Below are positions 35,016 through 40,512 of a stretch of 40,512 nt of DNA, piece by piece. The position numbers and the translations under genes are program-made. The DNA is taken from positions 165 to 40,676 of the forward strand of contig NZ_AQWU01000055.1 in assembly GCF_000376265.1 (NCBI RefSeq). Reading direction: 5' to 3'. Below the pieces are notes generated by a model. It made no database searches, was not told the DNA's origin, and saw nothing but the letters and a program-made list of their open reading frames with translations. The first letter of the stretch is position 1; the number at the start of each line of letters is the position of its first letter. The DNA comes from Thermus igniterrae ATCC 700962 (GTDB taxonomy: Bacteria > Deinococcota > Deinococci > Deinococcales > Thermaceae).

Positions 35016-35960
35016 TCAAAGGTCATACCAGGGGGGCTTGCCCCGGAAAAGCTCCAGCTCCTGGCCCACGGCCTCCTTGGGGGCGGCCTCGAGGCGGATC
35101 ACCTGGGGCGGACAGCTCTCCACGCAGGCCCCGCACCCCGTGCAGGCGGCCACCTGGAGGTAGAGCACGTACTCCTCCCCCTCCCGCACCCGCCGCACCG
35201 CCTCCGTGGGGCAGACGTTGGTGCAGACCGGGCAGAGGGTGCACCCCTCCTCCACCCGGATCCGGGGCCACTGGACCTCAGGGGCCCGTGTTGCGGCCAA
35301 CTGGCGCAGGCGGAGCTCGGCAGGCAGGCCCTTTTCCTCGGGCTCCTGGGGCAGGGGAAGCTCGGGCACCAGGTCGGCCGCGGTGCGCTTGGCGCTACCC
35401 AGAAGGGCCTGGAAGAGCTCCCGCCGCCCCACCTTCTCCCCGGGAAGCTCCCCCTCCAGGACCTCCACCTCCACCGGGTGGTAGCGCTGGGCCTCGGCGG
35501 CCATCTGGGAAAGGTGCTCGGGCACCGAGGCCCCGCCGATCCGGCAGCTGGCGCAGTCCCCCCGGGCCAGAACCACCTTGCCAAACCGGCTTCCCGCCTC
35601 CGCCAGAAGCCCAGGGGTGAGGCGGCCCAGGCACAAGACCTCCTCCCCCTTGCCCTCGGCCTTGGAGCAGCGGATTTGGCCCTTGCCCCGGATGAGGGCC
35701 TCCTGGATGCCCCCCAGGGGGTACTCCAGGGCAATCCCGGGGCACACCCCGGTGCAGAGGCCGCAGCCCGTGCACAGGACCTCGTCCAGCTCCACCCGCC
35801 AGCCCTCGAGGCGCACCGCCCCCCGGGGGCAGGCCTGGTAGCACCGGTCGCACCCCCCCACGCTGTTCTTGTAGAGGAGGCACCGGCCTTCAGTGTAGCG
35901 GGGCCTGGGGTCCGTGGCCTTCAGGAAGACGTTGAGGATGTTGTCCAAAAGGCCCATCAC
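35016..35960 (-). CDS. multi-cluster Fe-S protein (polyferredoxin)
   Basis: Protein of 314 residues with 20 cysteines in five groups of four. Groups 1 (Cys27, 37, 40, 44), 2 (63, 66, 69, 73), 4 (240, 243, 246, 250) and 5 (273, 276, 279, 283) have ferredoxin-type spacing for four [4Fe-4S] clusters. Group 3 (98, 110, 136, 139) lies in a domain with VLCLGRL...VVLARGDCASC, somewhat like FlpD/MvhD-type subunits or a thioredoxin-like [2Fe-2S] site. No signal peptide or transmembrane helix is seen, so it should be a cytosolic electron carrier or part of a larger oxidoreductase; partners are not obvious. It overlaps the DAHP synthase stop (GTG 35960 or ATG 35957 as start). Confidence 0.85.
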   Translation of the reverse strand: MMGLLDNILNVFLKATDPRPRYTEGRCLLYKNSVGGCDRCYQACPRGAVRLEGWRVELDEVLCTGCGLCTGVCPGIALEYPLGGIQEALIRGKGQIRCSKAEGKGEEVLCLGRLTPGLLAEAGSRFGKVVLARGDCASCRIGGASVPEHLSQMAAEAQRYHPVEVEVLEGELPGEKVGRRELFQALLGSAKRTAADLVPELPLPQEPEEKGLPAELRLRQLAATRAPEVQWPRIRVEEGCTLCPVCTNVCPTEAVRRVREGEEYVLYLQVAACTGCGACVESCPPQVIRLEAAPKEAVGQELELFRGKPPWYDL

Positions 35961-37024
35961 CCCTCGGGCAGGAGGTCCCTGAGGGCCTCCAGGAAGCGCT
36001 CAAACTGGGCAAAGTCCAGCTGCTGCTGGTTGTCGGAAAGGGCCACCTTGGGGTTGGGGTGGACCTCCACGTGCACCCCGTCCGCCCCCACCGCCAGGGC
36101 CGCCCGGGCCAGGGGGGCCAGGAGGTCCGTGCGCCCGGCGGCGTGGGTCACGTCCACAATCACCGGCAGGTGGGTCTCCTGCTTGGCCAGGGCCACGGCG
36201 GAAAGGTCCAGGGTGTTCCGGGTCCAGCGCTCAAAGGTGCGGATGCCCCTCTCCGCCAGAATCACCTGCTCGTTGCCCTGGGCCAGGATGTACTCCGCGG
36301 CGTAGAACCACTCCTCCATGGTGGCGGAAAGCCCCCGCTTGAGGAGCACGGGCCGCCCCGCACGGCCCACCTCCTTGAGGAGGGCAAAGTTCTGCATGTT
36401 GCGGGCCCCGATCTGCAGGATGTCCGCGTACTCCGCCACCACCTCCACGTCCCGGGTGTCCATGACCTCGGTGACGAAGACCATGCCGAAGGCATCCGCC
36501 GCCCGGCGGCCCAGCCTCAACCCCTCCACCCCCAGGCCCTGGAAGCCGTAGGGGCTGGTGCGGGGCTTGAAGGCTCCGCCCCTCAGGACCCGCACCCCCT
36601 TAGCGGCCAGGAAGCGGGCGGTCTCCATCATCTGGGCCTCGGACTCAATGGAGCAGGGCCCGGCGATGAGGAGGGGCCTCTCCCCGAAGACCACGTCCCT
36701 CACCCGCACCCGGGTGGGCTCGGGCTTATGCTTCCTGGAGTAGAGGAACTTCTTCTGGTCCTCCCGCTCCTCCAGGTCCAGGCTGGCCTTGAAGATCTCC
36801 TTGAAAAGCCGCCGGATGGTCTCCGGGGGGAAGGGTCCCGGGTTCTCCGCGGTGAGGTAGGCCAGCATCTCCTCCTCCCGCTTGGGGTCGTAGTGGGGCA
36901 GGCCCAGCTCCGTCTGGATGCGGCCGATCTCCTGCACCAGCCGCCCCCTTTCCGAGAGGAGGCGCAGGATCTCCCGGTTCACCCGGTCCACCTCTTTGCG
37001 CAGGGCCAGGATGCGCTCGTCCAT
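35957..37024 (-). CDS. aroF: chorismate mutase / 3-deoxy-7-phosphoheptulonate synthase
   Basis: Bifunctional enzyme of 355 residues. Residues 1-90 are an AroQ-type chorismate mutase (MDERILALRKEVDRVNREIL; RLVQEIGRIQ), and residues 100-355 a type I-beta DAHP synthase that condenses PEP and erythrose-4-phosphate, the first shikimate step. DAHP blocks are LIAGPCSIES, GGAFKPRTSPYGFQGLG, the metal site including HAAGRTD and HVEVHPNP. In Bacillus and Listeria homologues the mutase domain also acts as the feedback sensor for chorismate or prephenate, so regulation is probably built in. The ATG is leaderless behind TACAAT. The Fe-S protein follows in an overlap. Confidence 0.95.
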   Translation of the reverse strand: MDERILALRKEVDRVNREILRLLSERGRLVQEIGRIQTELGLPHYDPKREEEMLAYLTAENPGPFPPETIRRLFKEIFKASLDLEEREDQKKFLYSRKHKPEPTRVRVRDVVFGERPLLIAGPCSIESEAQMMETARFLAAKGVRVLRGGAFKPRTSPYGFQGLGVEGLRLGRRAADAFGMVFVTEVMDTRDVEVVAEYADILQIGARNMQNFALLKEVGRAGRPVLLKRGLSATMEEWFYAAEYILAQGNEQVILAERGIRTFERWTRNTLDLSAVALAKQETHLPVIVDVTHAAGRTDLLAPLARAALAVGADGVHVEVHPNPKVALSDNQQQLDFAQFERFLEALRDLLPEG

Positions 37025-37029
37025 GGGTC

Positions 37030-37035
37030 ATTGTA
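37030..37035 (-). promoter_or_regulatory. -10 box of aroF, leaderless
   Basis: TACAAT on the minus strand ends 5 bases before the ATG at 37024, with no ribosome site between. Confidence 0.55.
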
Positions 37036-37057
37036 GGGGCAAAGCCCCCTCAGGGTG

Positions 37058-37801
37058 TCAAGCGGCCTCCTCCCGAAGCCGGGCCCGCTCGGCCACGCGG
37101 GCCACCAGGACCGAGACCCAGTAGAGGACGAGGAGGGGGCCGGTGACGATGGCCAGGGAGACCACGTCCACCGTGGGGGTGATGACCGCCGCCAGGGTGA
37201 GGAGGAGGACCACGGCCACCTTCCAGTTGCGGGCCAAAAAGCCCGAGGAGAGGAGGCCCAGGCGGGCCAGGAGGTAGCTCACCACCGGCATCTCAAAGAC
37301 CAGGCCCATGACGGTCATCATCATGAGCACCTGGCCCATGTAGCGGCCGATGGAGATCTGGGGGGTGATCACCTCACCCAGGAAGCCCAGGAGGAAGGGA
37401 ATGGCGAAGGGCAAAAAGCCGTAGTAGGCGAAAAGAGCCCCCAGGGCGAAGCTAAACCCTGCCCCCAGGAGGAAGGGCGCCGCCAGGCGCTTCTCGTGCT
37501 CGTAGAGGCCTGGAGCGATGAAGGCCCAGACCTGGTAGACGATGAAGGGAAGGGCCAGCACCAGCCCCCCGAAGGCCGCCACCTTCAAGGAGACCAAAAA
37601 GGGCTCGGTGATGTCCAGGACGATGAGGTTCACCTGGATGCCGTTCTGCTGGGCCGCCAGGTCCAAAGGGCGCTTCAGCCACGCCAGAAGCTCCACCCGG
37701 AAGCTCCAGGCCACCCCCGTGCCCACCACCCAGGCCAGGAGGGCCCAGAGGATGCGGGCCCTGAGCTCTTCCAGGTGTTCTACGAGGGGGGCTTCCTTCA
37801 A
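37058..37801 (-). CDS. tatC: twin-arginine translocase subunit TatC
   Basis: Integral membrane receptor of 247 residues for folded proteins carrying SRRxFLK-type signals. It has the N-terminal cytosolic HLEELRARIL, which includes the conserved Glu-rich signal-binding site, then six transmembrane helices. The first periplasmic loop carries DITEPFLVSLKVA and the helix-2 region PFIVYQVWAFIAPGLYEHEKR, both family signatures; Glu in FEMPVV (about 168-173) is the conserved intramembrane acidic residue. The start is TTG overlapping the tatA stop (TTGA). No tatB is seen, so it is a TatAC system. A probable client is the DUF2271 protein at 13324. Confidence 0.95.
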   Translation of the reverse strand: MKEAPLVEHLEELRARILWALLAWVVGTGVAWSFRVELLAWLKRPLDLAAQQNGIQVNLIVLDITEPFLVSLKVAAFGGLVLALPFIVYQVWAFIAPGLYEHEKRLAAPFLLGAGFSFALGALFAYYGFLPFAIPFLLGFLGEVITPQISIGRYMGQVLMMMTVMGLVFEMPVVSYLLARLGLLSSGFLARNWKVAVVLLLTLAAVITPTVDVVSLAIVTGPLLVLYWVSVLVARVAERARLREEAA

Positions 37802-38025
37802 GCCTTACGCTCCTCGGCCTCGGGGGCCTGCACGGCCGGCTTGGGCTTGGCCTCCTCGCGGACCTCCACGGACTTCTCCAGTTCCTCGCGGATCTCCTGG
37901 GCTCCCCGCTTGAACTCGCGGATGCTCTGGCCCAAGGAACGGCCAAGCTCGGGGAGCTTCTTGGGCCCGAAGATGAGGAGGGCCACCACCAGGATCACCA
38001 GGATTTCCGGCATGCCCAGGTTCAT
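37798..38025 (-). CDS. tatA: twin-arginine translocase subunit TatA
   Basis: Small pore-forming subunit of 75 residues: one N-terminal transmembrane helix (MPEILVILVVALLIFGP), the conserved FGPKKLPELGRSLGQ hinge, an amphipathic helix (about 27-55) and a charged, Lys/Glu/Pro-rich tail. The Phe-Gly-Pro motif is typical of TatA. In the absence of a tatB it probably does both jobs. The ATG at 38025 lies 7 bases behind its -10 box. It is coupled to tatC by a 4-base overlap. Confidence 0.94.
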   Translation of the reverse strand: MNLGMPEILVILVVALLIFGPKKLPELGRSLGQSIREFKRGAQEIREELEKSVEVREEAKPKPAVQAPEAEERKA

Positions 38026-38032
38026 ACCCTAA

Positions 38033-38038
38033 AGTGTA
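38033..38038 (-). promoter_or_regulatory. -10 box of tatAC, leaderless
   Basis: TACACT on the minus strand ends 7 bases before the tatA ATG. It lies 32 bases beyond the glmU stop. Confidence 0.55.
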
Positions 38039-38070
38039 CCATCCAGGACCTGAAGGGGGGATGAAAGGGA

Positions 38071-39435
38071 CTACCCTTCCTCCAGGAGCTTCTTGCGGGC
38101 GTAGCCCTCCAGGTTCCGCTGCCGGGAGCGGGCCACCGCCAGGGCCTCGGAGGGCACCTCGTGGGTGATGACGCTCCCTGCCCCCACCAGGGCGTGGTCC
38201 CCCACCTTCACCGGAGCCACCAGCACGCTGTTGGAGCCGATGAAGGCCCCCTTGCCGATCTCCGTGCGGTGCTTGCGCTTGCCGTCGTAGTTGGCGGTGA
38301 TGACCCCAGCCCCGATGTTGGCCCCCTCCCCCACCTCGGCGTCCCCCAGGTAGGCCAGATGGCCGGCCTTCACCCCCTTGTGGAGGACGCTCTTCTTCAC
38401 CTCCACGAAGTTGCCCACGTGGGCCTCCTCCATGAGGACCGCCCCCGGGCGCAAGCGGGCAAAGGGGCCGGCATCCGCCCCGGGGTGGAGGTGGGCCCCC
38501 TGGGCCACGGTATGGGCCAGGACGCGGGCCCCGGGCTCCAGCACCGTGTCCTCCAGCACCGCGTAAGGCCCCACCTCGCACCCTTCCCCGATACGGGTGC
38601 GGCCCTTCAGCACCACTCCGGGCCAGAGGGTGACGTCAGGGGCCAGTTCCACCGAGGGCTCCAGGTAGATGCTCTCGGGCAGGACCATCCGCACCCCCCG
38701 GCGCATCCAGACCGAGCGCAACTGGGCCAGGAGGATGCCCTCCACCCGGGCCAGCTCCTCCCGGGTGTTCACCCCCAGGGCCTCCTCGGCCACCCCCCTC
38801 ACCGCCGCCACCCTCCGGCCGTGGGCCCGGTAGATGGCGATGAGGTCGGGGAGGTAGTACTCCCCCTGGGCGTTCTGGTTGCCCACCTCCTTTAGGGCCT
38901 GGAAGAGGAAGCCGTCAAAGGCGTAGGCCCCGGCGTTGACCTCCCTGATGGCCCTGACCTCAGGGGAGGCGTCCTTCTCCTCCACGTTGCCCAAGACCTC
39001 CTCCCCCTCCCGGAGGATGCGGCCGTAGCCCGTGGGGTCCTCAAGCTCCACGGTGAGGAGGGCCATCCCCGCTCCCTCCCGCACCCCCTTCAGGAGGGCC
39101 CCCAGGGTCTCGGGCCGCAGGAGGGGGGTGTCCCCCTGGGTTACCAGGACGGGACCGGGGAAATCCCCCAGCAGGGGCTCGGCCTGCAGGAGGGCGTGGG
39201 CGGTGCCCAGCTGCTCCTTTTGCTGGGCGAAGGCCACGGGGTAGTCCCTGAGGGCCTCCTTGACCGCCTCCGCCCCGTGGCCCACCACCACGATGAGCCT
39301 CTTGGGGTCCAGGGCCAGGGCGGCCTCCACGGCATAGGCCAGCATGGGCTTCCCCAGAAGGGGGTGGAGCACCTTGGGCAGGCGGGACTTCATCCGCGTC
39401 CCCTGCCCGGCGGCCAGGATCACGTGGGCGTGCAT
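38071..39435 (-). CDS. glmU: bifunctional UDP-GlcNAc pyrophosphorylase / GlcN-1-P acetyltransferase
   Basis: Enzyme of 454 residues making UDP-N-acetylglucosamine for peptidoglycan. The N-terminal uridyltransferase half has LAAGQGTRMKSRLPKVLHPL (7-26) and TQGDTPLL with the metal-binding Asp. From about residue 250 a left-handed beta helix of hexapeptide repeats carries the acetyltransferase, with the HKGVKAGHLAYLGDAEVG and ANIGAGVITANYDGKRKH segments that bind acetyl-CoA and GlcN-1-P. Size matches the family (about 456). The ATG lies 6 bases behind a -10-like TAAGAT. The promoter overlaps the 3' end of trmB, which is upstream in the same direction. Confidence 0.96.
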   Translation of the reverse strand: MHAHVILAAGQGTRMKSRLPKVLHPLLGKPMLAYAVEAALALDPKRLIVVVGHGAEAVKEALRDYPVAFAQQKEQLGTAHALLQAEPLLGDFPGPVLVTQGDTPLLRPETLGALLKGVREGAGMALLTVELEDPTGYGRILREGEEVLGNVEEKDASPEVRAIREVNAGAYAFDGFLFQALKEVGNQNAQGEYYLPDLIAIYRAHGRRVAAVRGVAEEALGVNTREELARVEGILLAQLRSVWMRRGVRMVLPESIYLEPSVELAPDVTLWPGVVLKGRTRIGEGCEVGPYAVLEDTVLEPGARVLAHTVAQGAHLHPGADAGPFARLRPGAVLMEEAHVGNFVEVKKSVLHKGVKAGHLAYLGDAEVGEGANIGAGVITANYDGKRKHRTEIGKGAFIGSNSVLVAPVKVGDHALVGAGSVITHEVPSEALAVARSRQRNLEGYARKKLLEEG

Positions 39436-39441
39436 GAGGCT

Positions 39442-39447
39442 ATCTTA
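39442..39447 (-). promoter_or_regulatory. -10 box of glmU, leaderless
   Basis: TAAGAT on the minus strand ends 6 bases before the glmU ATG and starts 1 base after the trmB stop. Confidence 0.45.
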
Positions 39448-39448
39448 C

Positions 39449-40384
39449 TCAGGTGTGGTCCTGCACCACCCTTAGGCCCATACTGGCCAACCTGGCCACC
39501 AGGGCACGAACCGCCTCCTTGACTCCCTCGGTGATGAGGGGGCTGCCGAAGCGGCCCACCCCGGCGTACACCCCCCGGGCGCTGGGGCGCACCTCCAGGA
39601 GGAGGTCCTGGGTGAGGTCCTCCTCCTCCACGTGGGTGAGCACGTAAAACCCCCTCTCCCCCCGCACCACCTCTAAAAAGACCGCCACCCCGCCCGCCAC
39701 CGGGACCGGGGTCTTCTCCAGGGAAAGGGCCTCGGGCAAACTGCCTTCCAAAAGGGCGTGGGCCATCTCGTACCTCCTTAAGGGGGGCCAGGGGGTCTCG
39801 TCCTCGGCCACCTTGGTGAAGACCGCATGGAAAAAGGCCCGGCCCGCCTCCTTCCACTTCAGGGCGTACTTGGTGCGCAGGTGGGCCTCCGGGGGAGGGG
39901 CCACCGCCACCCGGAAAAGCCCCGTACGCCCGGCCTCCTCCAGGGCGAAGCGGAAGTAGGCCTCGTGGTCTGTGGTGAGGAGGAGGTCGCCGCCCTCGGC
40001 CAGCTTGCGGGAAAGCCGGCGGAAGAAGCTCTCCTGCAAAAGCCGCCTCTCCTGGTGGCGCTTCTTGGGCCAGGGATCAGGAAAGTTGACGATCACCCGG
40101 CGCAGGCCGCGGTCCGGAACCAGGTTGCGCAGGGCAAAGGGGCCTTCCCCCAGGTAGAGGCGCACGTTGCCGATGCCCTCCCGGCGCAGGCGCCTCAGGG
40201 CCCGGTGAACGCTGGCCGCCGAGACCTCGGCCCCCAGGATGAGCCAGTCGGGATGGGCCTTGGCCAGCTCGGCGGTGAAGCGCCCGTCGCCAAAACCAAT
40301 CTCCAGCACCAAAGGCCCTTCGCGGCCGAAGAGCTCCTCGGGGCTTGGGGGCCAGGAGGGAAGGAGGGCGGGCCGGACCAACAC
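39449..40384 (-). CDS. trmB: tRNA (guanine-N7)-methyltransferase TrmB, extended
   Basis: Enzyme of 311 residues methylating G46 in the variable loop of tRNA. The SAM motif [10 protein letters not shown] is at 27-36, followed by the acidic GAEVS, and the family signature [17 protein letters not shown] at about 98-114. The core ends near residue 200; a further ~110 residues (from about [13 protein letters not shown] onward) form an extension absent from E. coli TrmB but, as far as I recall, present in Thermus and Aquifex relatives. It starts with GTG 8 bases behind a consensus TATAAT, so it is leaderless. The 32-bp repeat lies directly behind the promoter. Confidence 0.93.
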   Translation of the reverse strand: MLVRPALLPSWPPSPEELFGREGPLVLEIGFGDGRFTAELAKAHPDWLILGAEVSAASVHRALRRLRREGIGNVRLYLGEGPFALRNLVPDRGLRRVIVNFPDPWPKKRHQERRLLQESFFRRLSRKLAEGGDLLLTTDHEAYFRFALEEAGRTGLFRVAVAPPPEAHLRTKYALKWKEAGRAFFHAVFTKVAEDETPWPPLRRYEMAHALLEGSLPEALSLEKTPVPVAGGVAVFLEVVRGERGFYVLTHVEEEDLTQDLLLEVRPSARGVYAGVGRFGSPLITEGVKEAVRALVARLASMGLRVVQDHT

Positions 40385-40392
40385 GAAAGGGC

Positions 40393-40398
40393 ATTATA
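40393..40398 (-). promoter_or_regulatory. -10 box of trmB, leaderless
   Basis: A perfect TATAAT on the minus strand ends 8 bases before the GTG at 40384. The repeat at 40413-40444 begins 14 bases upstream, so its inner end would lie in the -35 region. Confidence 0.6.
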
Positions 40399-40412
40399 CG
40401 ACCTTTTCAAGG

Positions 40413-40444
40413 CCCCCCTTTCGGATATTCAATGCATACCCCCT
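40413..40444 (-). repeat. 32-bp repeat, right copy (inverted relative to left copy)
   Basis: Exact reverse complement of bases 1-32. Both copies point outward. Beyond this copy the sequence continues 68 bases to the window edge and includes a long hairpin; the left edge ends exactly at the repeat, so whether the similarity extends there cannot be seen. Confidence 0.85.
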
Positions 40445-40460
40445 TGACAAGCCAAAGGAA

Positions 40461-40505
40461 AAGGGGGCGCTTGGTGAGCTGTGGAAGAACACCAGACGCC
40501 CCCTT
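40461..40505. repeat. long imperfect hairpin beyond the repeat
   Basis: AAGGGGGCG (40461-40469) pairs with CGCCCCCTT (40497-40505). After a 2-base internal gap TGGTG (40472-40476) pairs with CACCA (40490-40494), leaving a 13-base loop. It may be a terminator for a gene beyond the edge or a subterminal hairpin of a mobile element. No coding region is seen between 40385 and 40512. Confidence 0.6.
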
Positions 40506-40512
40506 CCATCCT

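Noticed and set aside
34014-36305. 763-codon open frame on the + strand
   Set aside because: It runs antisense across the FAD dehydrogenase, Fe-S protein and DAHP synthase genes, and its product is Gly/His/Pro-rich low complexity. High third-position G+C creates such frames.
40444-40467. TTGACA as a rightward -35 box
   Set aside because: No -10-like hexamer occurs 15-19 bases downstream; the sequence there is the G-rich hairpin stem.

Overview
The window is chromosomal DNA of a Thermus-like bacterium (Deinococcus-Thermus). The grounds are very high G+C, codons ending almost always in G or C, genes packed with overlapping starts and stops, many leaderless promoters (a TANNNT -10 box 5-8 nt before the start codon), and protein sequences that I recognise as close to T. 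thermophilus ones: the branched-chain 2-oxoacid dehydrogenase, HemQ, Rel, and TrmB with a long C-terminal extension. No species can be named from this. The sequence holds 42 protein genes and no rRNA, tRNA or CRISPR array that I can see. Every intergenic gap is under 300 bases.

Layout. 1-3927: a promoter next to a 32-bp repeat, then two lipoprotein genes (a carboxypeptidase-regulatory/Fn3-like protein and a subtilisin-like protease) and a hairpin terminator. 3936-9203 (-): the complete 2-oxoglutarate dehydrogenase operon (E1, E2, E3). 9290-10636 (+): a PaaG-like enoyl-CoA hydratase and ruvA. 10633-14455: a two-component system (-) divergent from an apbE / DUF2271 / PepSY cluster (+), with a long palindrome between them. 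14452-15700 (-): coproheme decarboxylase HemQ and a half-size relative. 15743-21273 (+): mscS, a giant coiled-coil protein, and rel. 21270-22452 (-): a methyltransferase and a YjbQ protein. 22487-24906 (+): sugar-nucleotide transferase, birA, DUF2203. 24851-25659 (-): rlmH and a small zincin. 25811-31121 (+): the branched-chain 2-oxoacid dehydrogenase operon, interrupted by a hicBA toxin-antitoxin pair. 31173-34991 (-): a five-gene operon with an FAD dehydrogenase, DUF3054, 3-hydroxyisobutyrate dehydrogenase and AzlCD. 35016-37024 (-): a multi-cluster Fe-S protein behind DAHP synthase. 37058-40384 (-): tatC, tatA, glmU and trmB. The 32-bp repeat from base 1 recurs, inverted, at 40413-40444.

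How the genes fit together. Two oxoacid dehydrogenases, each with its own E3, feed the TCA cycle and branched-chain amino acid breakdown; the second converges on an operon for valine catabolism and branched-chain amino acid export. The most interesting candidate system is the apbE cluster. A flavin transferase with no visible signal peptide sits next to a DUF2271 protein with a twin-arginine signal and a Ser-Gly-Pro-Thr motif, and next to a PepSY membrane protein with several histidines, all opposite a sensor kinase/regulator pair. I infer a regulated extracytoplasmic flavin redox module whose carrier is flavinylated in the cytoplasm and exported folded by Tat; tatA and tatC are also in this window.
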